Below, piece by piece: positions 50,487-59,255 of a stretch of DNA of 64,000 nucleotides. The translations under genes were made by a program, and so were the position numbers. This DNA comes from Streptomyces sp. NBC_01429. Lineage in GTDB: Bacteria > Actinomycetota > Actinomycetes > Streptomycetales > Streptomycetaceae. The DNA lies in NCBI RefSeq assembly GCF_036231945.1, contig NZ_CP109599.1, forward strand, positions 4,434,501 through 4,498,500. Reading direction: 5' to 3'. Position 1 is the first letter of the stretch, and every line of letters starts with the position of its first letter. The notes below the pieces were generated by a model that searched no databases, had not been told where the DNA came from, and saw only the letters and a list, made by a program, of their open reading frames with translations.

Positions 50487-52844
50487 ATGGCGGGGCACTT
50501 CCATCCACACCTGTCCGAGCACCCCACTTCTCTCGCGACCGCGGTACTCACCGACGGCAACCGGCTGATCGTGATCGTCATCGCGGTCGTCGCGCTGGCG
50601 GCCCTGTTCGTCGCCCAACTGCTGGTGCGCCAGGTACTGGCCGCCGACGAGGGCACCAGTTCCATGAAAGAGATCGCGGCGGCTGTACAGGAAGGCGCCA
50701 ATGCCTATCTGGCGCGTCAGTTGCGTACCCTCGGAGTCTTCGCCTTCGTGGTGTTCTTTCTGCTGATGCTGTTACCGGCGGACAACTGGTCGCAGCGCGC
50801 GGGACGTTCGATGTTCTTCCTGGTGGGTGCGTTCTTTTCGGCGGCCACCGGTTACATCGGCATGCGTCTCGCCGTACGCAGCAATGTGCGGGTGGCCGCC
50901 GCCGCGCGGGAGGCGACACCGGCGGAGGGCGAGCCGGAAAAGGATCTGACCACGGTTTCCCACAAAGCCATGAAGATCGCGTTCCGAACGGGTGGCGTGG
51001 TCGGCATGATCACGGTGGGGCTCGGACTGCTCGGTGCCTCGTGCGTGGTCCTGGTCTACGCGGCCGACGCCCCCAAGGTGCTGGAGGGCTTCGGGCTCGG
51101 GGCCGCCCTCATCGCCATGTTCATGCGTGTCGGCGGCGGCATCTTCACCAAGGCCGCCGATGTCGGAGCCGATCTGGTCGGCAAGGTGGAGAAGGGCATC
51201 CCCGAGGACGATCCACGCAACGCCGCCACCATCGCGGACAACGTGGGCGACAACGTCGGCGACTGCGCCGGCATGGCCGCCGACCTCTTCGAGTCGTACG
51301 CCGTGACGCTGGTCGCCGCGCTCATCCTCGGCAAGGCGGCGTTCGGGGACTTCGGGCTGGCCTTCCCGCTGATCGTTCCGGCGATCGGCGTGATCACCGC
51401 GATGATCGGGATCTTCGCGGTCTCCCCGCGCCGCACCGACCGCAGCGGCATGACGGCCATCAACCGCGGCTTCTTCATCTCCGCCGCGATCTCGCTCGTC
51501 CTGGTGGCCGTGGCGGTCTTCGTCTACCTGCCGTCCACCTACGCCGAGCTGGACGGGGTGAGCGACCGCGCGATCCTCGGCCACCCCGGCGATCCGAGGG
51601 TGTTCGCGCTGGTCGCGGTCGCCATCGGCATCGTCCTCGCCGCGCTGATCCAGCAGTTGACCGGATACTTCACCGAGACCACCCGGCGCCCGGTCAGGGA
51701 CATCGGGAAATCGGCCCTGACCGGCCCCGCCACGGTGGTCCTCGCTGGCATCGCCATCGGCCTCGAATCGGCCGTCTACACGGCGCTGCTGATCGGGCTT
51801 GCGGTGTACGGGGCGTTCCTGCTCGGCGGTACGTCGATCATGCTCGCCCTCTTCGCGGTGGCGCTGGCCGGTACGGGGCTGCTCACCACCGTCGGCGTCA
51901 TCGTCGCCATGGACACCTTCGGCCCGGTCTCCGACAACGCCCAGGGCATCGCCGAGATGTCCGGCGACGTCCAGGGCGCGGGCGCGCAGGTGCTCACCGA
52001 CCTCGACGCGGTCGGCAACACCACGAAGGCCATCACCAAGGGCATCGCCATCGCCACGGCCGTACTCGCGGCGGCGGCGCTCTTCGGCTCGTACCGGGAC
52101 GCCATCGCCACCGCCGTGGCCGATGTGGGCACCGGGGTGGGCGGGCTGACGCTCAGTCTGGACATCTCGCAGCCCAACAACCTGGTGGGGCTGATCGTCG
52201 GCTCGGCCGTGGTCTTCCTCTTCTCCGGACTGGCGATCAACGCGGTCTCGCGGTCGGCCGGTTCCGTGGTCTACGAGGTGCGGCGCCAGTTCCGCGAGCA
52301 CCCCGGCATCATGGACTACACGGAGAAGCCCGAATACGGCCGTGTCGTCGACATCTGTACCAAGGACGCGCTCCGCGAGCTGGCCACCCCCGGTCTGCTC
52401 GCCGTCCTCACCCCCATCGCGGTGGGATTCTCGCTCGGAGTAGGGGCGCTCGGGTCCTTCCTGGCGGGCGCGATCGGCACCGGCACGCTGATGGCCGTCT
52501 TCCTCGCCAACTCCGGCGGCGCCTGGGACAACGCCAAGAAGCTGGTCGAGGACGGCCACCACGGCGGCAAGGGCAGCGACGCCCACGCCGCCACGGTCAT
52601 CGGAGACACCGTCGGGGACCCGTTCAAGGACACGGCGGGCCCCGCCATCAACCCGCTGCTGAAGGTGATGAACCTGGTGGCGCTGCTCATCGCCCCGGCG
52701 GTCGTGCAGTTCAGTTACGGCGCCGACGCCAACGCGGGACTCCGGGCCCTGGTGGCGGTCCTCGCCCTCCTCGTCATCATCGGGGCGGTGTACGTGTCCA
52801 AGCGGCGCTCGGTCACGGTGGACGACAGCGTGCCGGTGTCATGA
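50487..52844 (+). CDS. hppA: H+-translocating membrane pyrophosphatase
   Basis: A protein of 785 residues with about 16-17 membrane helices. The pyrophosphate-binding motif is DVGADLVGKVEKG, and the second acidic cluster is DNVGDNVGDCAGMAADLFES. The segment GNTTKAITKG has Lys where K+-dependent enzymes have Ala, which assigns it to the K+-independent H+-pumping class. It uses pyrophosphate from biosynthesis to pump protons. ATG 50487 has AAGGAGG four bases upstream, and TACAAT 36 bp before it. Confidence 0.96.
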   Translation: MAGHFHPHLSEHPTSLATAVLTDGNRLIVIVIAVVALAALFVAQLLVRQVLAADEGTSSMKEIAAAVQEGANAYLARQLRTLGVFAFVVFFLLMLLPADNWSQRAGRSMFFLVGAFFSAATGYIGMRLAVRSNVRVAAAAREATPAEGEPEKDLTTVSHKAMKIAFRTGGVVGMITVGLGLLGASCVVLVYAADAPKVLEGFGLGAALIAMFMRVGGGIFTKAADVGADLVGKVEKGIPEDDPRNAATIADNVGDNVGDCAGMAADLFESYAVTLVAALILGKAAFGDFGLAFPLIVPAIGVITAMIGIFAVSPRRTDRSGMTAINRGFFISAAISLVLVAVAVFVYLPSTYAELDGVSDRAILGHPGDPRVFALVAVAIGIVLAALIQQLTGYFTETTRRPVRDIGKSALTGPATVVLAGIAIGLESAVYTALLIGLAVYGAFLLGGTSIMLALFAVALAGTGLLTTVGVIVAMDTFGPVSDNAQGIAEMSGDVQGAGAQVLTDLDAVGNTTKAITKGIAIATAVLAAAALFGSYRDAIATAVADVGTGVGGLTLSLDISQPNNLVGLIVGSAVVFLFSGLAINAVSRSAGSVVYEVRRQFREHPGIMDYTEKPEYGRVVDICTKDALRELATPGLLAVLTPIAVGFSLGVGALGSFLAGAIGTGTLMAVFLANSGGAWDNAKKLVEDGHHGGKGSDAHAATVIGDTVGDPFKDTAGPAINPLLKVMNLVALLIAPAVVQFSYGADANAGLRALVAVLALLVIIGAVYVSKRRSVTVDDSVPVS

Positions 52845-52879
52845 GTCCGTCGCCCGCGATGTAGCACCGGGCGGGGCGG

Positions 52880-52920
52880 GGCGGGTGGGGTGGACCGGGA
52901 CGAAGTCCGCCCCACCCGCC
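52880..52920 (+). terminator. hppA terminator
   Basis: GGCGGGTGGGG (52880-52890) and CCCCACCCGCC (52910-52920) form a perfect 11-bp stem, with a further GGAC/GTCC pair inside, 35 bases after the hppA stop. Confidence 0.85.
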
Positions 52921-53086
52921 TCTGTTCCGCCCCTGTTCGCGCCGGGCGGAACGCACGGTGAGCGTGAGGTGTCTCTCCCTTGGTGCAAATGGCTGCAATA
53001 GCATACGGATCGGACGTCCGGCGCGTGGTTGGCACCCCCTCGGCGTGTATGTTCCGGGGCCGAGAGCCTTGGAAGGGACCCAACCG

Positions 53087-53686
53087 GTGAACAAGAAGCT
53101 TGTGGCCGCGCTGTCCGGCGGTGCGGTACTGCTCATGGCGCTGTCCGGCTGCAGTGGTGGCGACGACACTGACAGCAAGGTGAACAACTGGGCGAAGAAG
53201 GTCTGTGATCAGGTTCAGCCGCAGCTGACGAAGATCGCGAGTGCCAATACCTCGATTCAGCAGGCCACCTCGGACCGCAGCAAGCCCGCCGAGGTTCAGG
53301 AGACCGATTCCGCCGCCTTCCAGTCGATTTCCCAGGCGTACAAGGCGCTGGGCACCGCCGTGGACAGCGCGGGCGCCCCGCCCGGCGACGAGGGCGAGAA
53401 GACCCAGCAGGAGGCCGTCAAGGAGCTGAACGCCACCTCGACGGCGTACGCGGGCCTCAAGACCAAGGTCGATGCGCTCGACACGAAGGACCAGGCGAAG
53501 TTCGCCGACGGTCTCAAGGGCGTCGCGGACGAGCTGGAGAAGCTCGGCACGAGCGGTGACAAGGCCCTCCAGCGCCTTCAGTCGGGTGATGTCGGCAAGG
53601 CCATGGCCCGGCAGCCCGGCTGCCAGAAGCCGACGGCCTCGACGGGCGCCTCCAGCTCCCCGACGGCGGCCGGCAGCGAGTCCTGA
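53087..53686 (+). CDS. Small secreted lipoprotein
   Basis: A protein of 199 residues. The signal peptide has the lipobox LMALSGC, so Cys22 should be lipidated and the rest exposed outside the membrane. The mature part is helical and polar, with a single further Cys pair (Cys near 40 and 180). The C-terminus is Ser/Thr-rich. GTG 53087 has GGAAGGG nine bases upstream. It stands alone between two terminators. No enzymatic motif is seen; the role is unknown. Confidence 0.85.
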   Translation: MNKKLVAALSGGAVLLMALSGCSGGDDTDSKVNNWAKKVCDQVQPQLTKIASANTSIQQATSDRSKPAEVQETDSAAFQSISQAYKALGTAVDSAGAPPGDEGEKTQQEAVKELNATSTAYAGLKTKVDALDTKDQAKFADGLKGVADELEKLGTSGDKALQRLQSGDVGKAMARQPGCQKPTASTGASSSPTAAGSES

Positions 53687-53729
53687 CGGGCTCCGATCCC
53701 ACCCCACCGCATCCCACCGCAGGTGAAAT

Positions 53730-53766
53730 CCGCGGCCCGGCCCCCGAATCGGGAGCCGGGCCGCGG
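53730..53766 (+). terminator. Terminator after the lipoprotein gene
   Basis: CCGCGGCCCGGC (53730-53741) and GCCGGGCCGCGG (53755-53766) form a perfect 12-bp stem. Confidence 0.8.
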
Positions 53767-53799
53767 GCCGTTGTCAGTGGGAGCGGCCACAATGGGCGG

Positions 53800-55305
53800 G
53801 TGAGTACGACCAGCCTTCCCGCGTCCGACCACTCGTCCCGACTCCGCGCGGCCCTGCTCGCCGCCGACTTCACCGCCGACGGTCTGCTGGACCTGCTCGG
53901 TGCCTCCGCCTACGCCGCGCTGGCCCGCAGCGAGACCGTGCCCGCGCTGCGCGCCACCCGCGGCGACACCCCGCTCGAAACGCTCGTACGCCTCTTCCTT
54001 CTCCAGGGTTCCGTCCCGCACGCGGCGGCGCGCGCCGCGCTGCCGCTGGACGAGGCGCTGGCCGACGGCTGGGTCGTACGGGACGGGGAGGGGGTCCGCG
54101 CCACGGTGGACGTACGGCCGTACGGCGGACCCGAGGGGCAGGACTGGTTCATCGTCTCCGACCTGGGCTGCGCCGTCGGCGGCGCCTCGGGCGCGAGCGG
54201 CCACGGCGAGGGCGTGGTGCTCGGCGTCGGCGGCGCCTCCACGACCCTGGCCGGGCTCACGGTCCGTACGCCCGTGAGCAGCGCGCTGGACCTCGGCGCA
54301 GGCTCCGGCATCCAGGCGCTGCACGCCGCCCAGCACGCCACCCGGGTCACCGCCACCGATCTCAACCCGCGGGCGCTCGGCTTCACCCGGCTGACCCTCG
54401 CCCTCTCCGACGCGCCGCCCGCCGAGCTGCGCGAGGGCTCGCTGTTCGAGCCGGTCGCGGACGAGACGTACGACCTGATCGTCTCCAACCCGCCGTTCGT
54501 GATCTCCCCCGGCGCCCGGCTCACCTACCGGGACGGCGGGATGGGCGGGGACGATCTGTGCCGCACGCTCGTTCAGCAGGCGGGCGAGCGGCTGAACGCG
54601 GGCGGGTTCGCCCACTTCCTCGCCAACTGGCAGCACGTGGAGGGGGAGGAGTGGCAGGACCGGCTGCGCTCCTGGGTGCCGCGCGGCTGCGACGCCTGGA
54701 TCGTGCAGCGCGAGGTCCAGGACATCACGCAGTACGCCGAGCTGTGGCTGCGCGACAGCGGTGACCACCGGGGCGACCCGGAGGCGTACGCCGCGCGGTA
54801 CGAAGCCTGGCTGGACGAGTTCGAGGCGCGCGGCACCAAAGCGGTGGGGTTCGGCTGGATCACGCTCAGGAAAGCGGACAGCGAGCGGCCCTCGGTCGTC
54901 GCGGAGGAGTGGCCCCACCCGGTGGAGCAGCCGCTCGGCCCGACCGTCCGGGCGCATTTCGAGCGGCAGGACTATCTGCGGACGCACGACGACGCCGCGC
55001 TCCTCGCCGGCCATTTCACGCTGGCGCCCGAGGTGGTCCAGGAGCAGGTCGGGCTGCCGGGGGCCGAGGACCCGGAGCATGTGGTGCTCCGTCAGAACCG
55101 TGGCATGCGCCGGGCGACCAAGGTCGACACGGTCGGGGCGGGGTTCGCGGGAGTCTGCGACGGGACCCTGAGCGCCGGGCGGATTCTGGACGCGATCGCG
55201 CAGCTGACGGGGGAGGACGCGGTGCTGCTCCGCGACCGTACGCCGCAGGCGATCCGGCTGCTGGTGGAGGAGGGCTTCCTGGAGCCGGTTCCGGAGCCGC
55301 GCTGA
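53800..55305 (+). CDS. NPPF-type SAM-dependent methyltransferase
   Basis: A protein of 501 residues. Residues 10-130 are a helical N-terminal domain, and residues 150-330 a Rossmann methyltransferase with SAM motif LDLGAGSGIQAL, acidic ATDLN, and the catalytic SNPPFV that is typical of enzymes methylating a nitrogen (glutamine, or adenine/guanine in RNA). A C-terminal domain of 150 residues follows. The substrate is unknown; the release-factor or rRNA type is likely by motif. GTG 53800 starts it, with GGGCGG upstream. Confidence 0.88.
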   Translation: MSTTSLPASDHSSRLRAALLAADFTADGLLDLLGASAYAALARSETVPALRATRGDTPLETLVRLFLLQGSVPHAAARAALPLDEALADGWVVRDGEGVRATVDVRPYGGPEGQDWFIVSDLGCAVGGASGASGHGEGVVLGVGGASTTLAGLTVRTPVSSALDLGAGSGIQALHAAQHATRVTATDLNPRALGFTRLTLALSDAPPAELREGSLFEPVADETYDLIVSNPPFVISPGARLTYRDGGMGGDDLCRTLVQQAGERLNAGGFAHFLANWQHVEGEEWQDRLRSWVPRGCDAWIVQREVQDITQYAELWLRDSGDHRGDPEAYAARYEAWLDEFEARGTKAVGFGWITLRKADSERPSVVAEEWPHPVEQPLGPTVRAHFERQDYLRTHDDAALLAGHFTLAPEVVQEQVGLPGAEDPEHVVLRQNRGMRRATKVDTVGAGFAGVCDGTLSAGRILDAIAQLTGEDAVLLRDRTPQAIRLLVEEGFLEPVPEPR

Positions 55306-55571
55306 TGGCGAAGCCGCGCTGACGGGGGGAGCCGCGCCGGCAGGCTGCGTCGCCGCCGCCCGCCTTGCCGTGTCGCCGTCCCGCCCGTGCCGCCCTGACC
55401 TCGGGAGCCCCGGCGCGGGGGCGCGTGGGCGGGGACGACCCGCGCGGCGGGGGCAATCCGCGTGCGTCGTTCACCCGGCGTTCGCGCCGGTGACGCCCCG
55501 GGGTGCCAGCCTCGGCCTTCGAGAGATCTCGGCGCCCCGAGGCGGGCGCCACGGAGGACGGGGGCGGACCG

Positions 55572-55769
55572 ATGGAGAGTGGGCCGGCGATCTTCGCGGG
55601 AACGACGTTCGCGCTGTTCGGCGCCGGGCTCCTGCTGTGGACGGGAGCGCGCGTCCTGCACCGCGAGCCGGTGGCCCTCGGGGTCCGGCCCTCGGCGTCC
55701 CTCATCAGCGCGACACTCTCGGGCGTGGTCTTTCTCGCCCTCGGCGTGTGGTGCTTCGGACGTATGTGA
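55572..55769 (+). CDS. Small two-helix membrane protein
   Basis: A protein of 65 residues with hydrophobic segments at about residues 8-27 (IFAGTTFALFGAGLLLWTGA) and 44-62 (LISATLSGVVFLALGVWCF). A short cytoplasmic or exported loop with HREP lies between. ATG 55572 is preferred; GGACGGGGG lies upstream. The 266 bp before it hold only a direct repeat of GAAGCCGCGCTGA overlapping the methyltransferase end. No function can be given. Confidence 0.78.
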   Translation: MESGPAIFAGTTFALFGAGLLLWTGARVLHREPVALGVRPSASLISATLSGVVFLALGVWCFGRM

Positions 55770-56158
55770 TCCAAACGTCCGGCGGGCCGTACCGGAACCT
55801 CCCGACCATGATCGAACCGCCCGGCCGGACGGCCCCGACAGGGCCCCGGACCTGGGCGGGACCTGCGGGGGACCGGCCTGGCGGTCCGCTCCGCCGGTGG
55901 CCTCGGCGCGCCCACGCGGAATCGCCCGCCGTACGGTGCGACGCGACGGGCACGGGGGTCCGGGCGGCAGGAACGCCCGGAGTCGGGTTACCGTTCGAGT
56001 GGCCGCTGCGGGCTTTTGCCGTTTGACACGGGGGCGGGTTGTACCGTCACACTCCGCAGCGAAGCAGCGTCACCGCTGGGCCGCACCCGGCCCCGCCGTA
56101 CCGCACTGCCGTACTCCCGTACGGGCCCACCGAGCGTCGACCGGAGAGAAGAGCGAAG
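55770..56158 (+). promoter_or_regulatory. topA upstream region with TTGACA element
   Basis: This 389-bp gap contains a consensus -35, TTGACA, at 56023-56028. A convincing -10 at normal spacing is not obvious: TACCGT lies 13 bases on, and later hexamers are GC-rich. Streptomyces topA promoters are known to respond to supercoiling, and unusual spacing would fit that. No gene is seen. Confidence 0.45.
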
Positions 56159-59020
56159 TTGTCCCCGACCAGCGAGACCGCACACGGCGGCCGTCGACTC
56201 GTCATCGTCGAGTCGCCCGCCAAGGCGAAGACGATCAAGGGCTACCTCGGCCCTGGCTATGTCGTCGAGGCGAGCGTCGGGCACATCCGTGACCTCCCGA
56301 ACGGGGCCGCCGAGGTGCCCGAGAAGTACACGGGTGAGGTGCGCCGGCTCGGCGTCGACGTCGAGAACGACTTCCAGCCGATCTACGTCGTCAACGCCGA
56401 CAAGAAGTCCCAGGTCAGAAAGCTCAAGGAGCTGCTGGCCGAGTCCGACGAGCTGTACCTCGCCACTGATGAGGACCGCGAGGGCGAAGCCATCGCGTGG
56501 CACCTCCAGGAAGTGCTGAAGCCCAAGGTCCCGGTCCACCGGATGGTCTTCCACGAGATCACCAAGGACGCGATCAGGGCCGCCGTCGCCAATCCGCGCG
56601 AGCTGAACACGCGGATGGTCGACGCCCAGGAGACCCGCCGCATCCTCGACCGGCTGTACGGGTACGAGGTCTCGCCGGTGCTGTGGAAGAAGGTCATGCG
56701 CGGCCTGTCCGCGGGCCGCGTCCAGTCCGTCGCGACCCGGCTCGTCGTCGAGCGCGAGCGTGAGCGCATCGCGTTCCGCTCCGCCGAGTACTGGGACCTG
56801 ACCGGCACGTTCTCCACCGGCCGCGCGGGCGACGCCTCGGATCCGTCCTCGCTGGTCGCCCGGCTGAACTCCGTCGACGGCCGGCGTGTCGCCCAGGGCC
56901 GCGACTTCGGTCCCGACGGCCGGCTCAAGTCCGACCAGGTGCTCCATCTGGACGAGGAGAACGCGCGGGCGCTGGCGACCGCGCTGGCGAACGCCTCCTT
57001 CGCCGTCCGCTCGGTCGAGTCCAAGCCGTACCGCCGCTCCCCGTACGCGCCCTTCCGCACGACGACCCTCCAGCAGGAGGCGTCGCGCAAGCTGGGCTTC
57101 GGGGCGAAGTCCACGATGCAGGTCGCGCAGAAGCTGTACGAGAACGGCTTCATCACCTACATGCGTACGGATTCCACCACCCTCTCCGACACCGCCGTCT
57201 CGGCCGCCCGGGCGCAGGTCACGCAGTTGTACGGCGCGAGCTACCTGCCGGACAAGCCGCGCACGTACGCCGGGAAGGTCAAGAACGCGCAGGAGGCGCA
57301 CGAGGCGATCCGTCCCTCGGGCGACCGCTTCCGTACCCCCGCGGAGACCGGGCTGAGCGGCGACCAGTTCCGGCTGTACGAGCTGATCTGGAAGCGGACC
57401 GTCGCCTCCCAGATGAAGGACGCGGTCGGCAACAGCGTCACCGTCAAGATCGGCGGCAGGTCGAGCGACGGCCGGGACGCGGAATTCTCCGCCTCCGGCA
57501 AGACGATCACCTTCCACGGCTTCATGAAGGCGTACGTCGAAGGCGCCGACGACCCGAACGCCGAGCTGGACGACCGCGAGCGCAGGCTGCCGCAGGTCGC
57601 CGAGGGCGACGCGCTCTCCGCCGAGGAGGTCTCGGTCGACGGGCACGCCACCAAGCCGCCGGCCCGCTACACCGAAGCCTCGCTGGTCAAGGAGTTGGAA
57701 GAGCGCGAGATCGGCCGTCCGTCGACCTACGCCTCGATCATCGGCACCATCCTCGACCGCGGCTACGTCTTCAAGAAGGGCACGGCGCTCGTCCCGTCCT
57801 TCCTCTCCTTCGCCGTGGTCAACCTGCTGGAGACCCACTTCGGCCGGCTGGTCGACTACGACTTCACGGCCAAGATGGAGGACGACCTCGACCGGATCGC
57901 CCAGGGCGAGGCCCAGGCCGTGCCGTGGCTGAGGCGCTTCTACTTCGGTGAGGGCGACGACCGCGCCGGCGCCGCTTCGAGCGCGGGCAACGGCGACGGG
58001 GACCACCTCGGCGGTCTCAAGGAACTCGTCACTGACCTCGGCGCGATCGACGCCAAGGAGATCTCCTCGTTCCCCATCGGGGACGGGATCATGCTCCGCG
58101 TCGGGCGCTACGGACCGTACGTCGAGCGTGGTGAGAAGGACGAAGAGGGCCACCAGCGGGCCGATGTGCCCGAGGAGCTGGCCCCCGACGAGCTGACGGT
58201 GGAGTACGCGGAGGAGCTGCTCGCCAAGCCGAGCGGCGACTTCGAGCTGGGCACCGACCCGGAAAGCGGCCACCAGATCGTCGCCAAGGACGGCCGGTAC
58301 GGCCCGTACGTGACCGAGATCCTGCCGGACGGCACGCCGAAGACCGGCAAGAACGCGGTCAAGCCCCGTACCGCCTCGCTGTTCAAGTCGATGACCCTGG
58401 ACACGGTCACGCTCGCCGACGCGCTCAAGCTGATGTCGCTGCCGCGCGTGGTGGGCAAGGACGCCGAGGGCGTCGAGATCACGGCGCAGAACGGCCGGTA
58501 CGGCCCGTATCTCAAGAAGGGCACCGATTCGCGGTCGCTGACGGCCGAGGACCAGCTCTTCGACATCACGCTGGACGAGGCGCTGGCGATCTACGCCCAG
58601 CCCAAGCAGCGCGGGCGCGCGGCGGCCAAGCCGCCGCTGAAGGAGCTGGGCACGGACCCGGTGAGCGAACGTCCCGTCGTGGTGAAGGACGGCCGCTTCG
58701 GCCCGTACGTCACGGACGGCGAGACGAACGCGACCCTGCGGACCGACGACAGCGTCGAGGCGATCACTCCGGAGCGGGGTTACGAGCTGCTCGCGGAGAA
58801 GCGGGCGAAGGCGCCGGCCAAGAAGACCGCCAAGAAGGCGGCGAAGAAGGCTCCCGCGAAGAAGGCCCCGGCGAAGAAGACGGCGGCCAAGAAGACGACC
58901 GCGGCGAAGACCGCGACGGCGAAGAAGACCACCGCGAAGAAGACGACGTCCGCCAAGACGGCTACGGGCACGGCGAAGAAGACGGCTGCCAAGTCGTCGG
59001 CGGCGAACGCCGACAGCTAG
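56159..59020 (+). CDS. topA: DNA topoisomerase I with Lys-rich tail
   Basis: A protein of 953 residues that relaxes negative supercoils. TOPRIM carries DEDREGE near residue 110, and the catalytic Tyr lies in FITYMRTDST. C-terminal repeats with the KDGRYGPYV pattern occur three or four times between residues 640 and 880. The last 70 residues are Lys/Ala/Thr stretches such as AKKTAAKKTT, the processivity tail described for Streptomyces TopA. TTG 56159 is the start: it gives the family length and N-terminus (MSPTSETAHGGRRLVIVESP), and no ATG or GTG fits. GGAGAG lies upstream. Confidence 0.95.
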   Translation: MSPTSETAHGGRRLVIVESPAKAKTIKGYLGPGYVVEASVGHIRDLPNGAAEVPEKYTGEVRRLGVDVENDFQPIYVVNADKKSQVRKLKELLAESDELYLATDEDREGEAIAWHLQEVLKPKVPVHRMVFHEITKDAIRAAVANPRELNTRMVDAQETRRILDRLYGYEVSPVLWKKVMRGLSAGRVQSVATRLVVERERERIAFRSAEYWDLTGTFSTGRAGDASDPSSLVARLNSVDGRRVAQGRDFGPDGRLKSDQVLHLDEENARALATALANASFAVRSVESKPYRRSPYAPFRTTTLQQEASRKLGFGAKSTMQVAQKLYENGFITYMRTDSTTLSDTAVSAARAQVTQLYGASYLPDKPRTYAGKVKNAQEAHEAIRPSGDRFRTPAETGLSGDQFRLYELIWKRTVASQMKDAVGNSVTVKIGGRSSDGRDAEFSASGKTITFHGFMKAYVEGADDPNAELDDRERRLPQVAEGDALSAEEVSVDGHATKPPARYTEASLVKELEEREIGRPSTYASIIGTILDRGYVFKKGTALVPSFLSFAVVNLLETHFGRLVDYDFTAKMEDDLDRIAQGEAQAVPWLRRFYFGEGDDRAGAASSAGNGDGDHLGGLKELVTDLGAIDAKEISSFPIGDGIMLRVGRYGPYVERGEKDEEGHQRADVPEELAPDELTVEYAEELLAKPSGDFELGTDPESGHQIVAKDGRYGPYVTEILPDGTPKTGKNAVKPRTASLFKSMTLDTVTLADALKLMSLPRVVGKDAEGVEITAQNGRYGPYLKKGTDSRSLTAEDQLFDITLDEALAIYAQPKQRGRAAAKPPLKELGTDPVSERPVVVKDGRFGPYVTDGETNATLRTDDSVEAITPERGYELLAEKRAKAPAKKTAKKAAKKAPAKKAPAKKTAAKKTTAAKTATAKKTTAKKTTSAKTATGTAKKTAAKSSAANADS

Positions 59021-59120
59021 CCGACAGCCAGAAGCTTTCGTTTTCGGCGGCTTCCTGGCGGTTGCCGGGCGATTTGCCGACGCTTTCCCGGCGCTTTCTT
59101 TGGCGATCGACGTTCGGAGG

Positions 59121-59149
59121 GCGAGGCCCGGCACCGCGCCGGGCCTCGC
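59121..59149 (+). terminator. topA terminator
   Basis: GCGAGGCCCGGC (59121-59132) and GCCGGGCCTCGC (59138-59149) form a perfect 12-bp stem with a 5-nt loop, 100 bases after the topA stop. Confidence 0.85.
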
Positions 59150-59255
59150 TCCGTTCTGCCTGTTCACGCCGTGGACCGGTCCATCCCCCGGGTCACACGT
59201 TCGTATGTTCGGACGGGGGCGTCGGGGAGTCAGTGGGGCCGGATAGGCTGGGCGG

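Noticed and set aside
50772..52586. 604-residue minus-strand open frame
   Set aside because: It is antisense to hppA, whose pyrophosphatase motifs are unambiguous.
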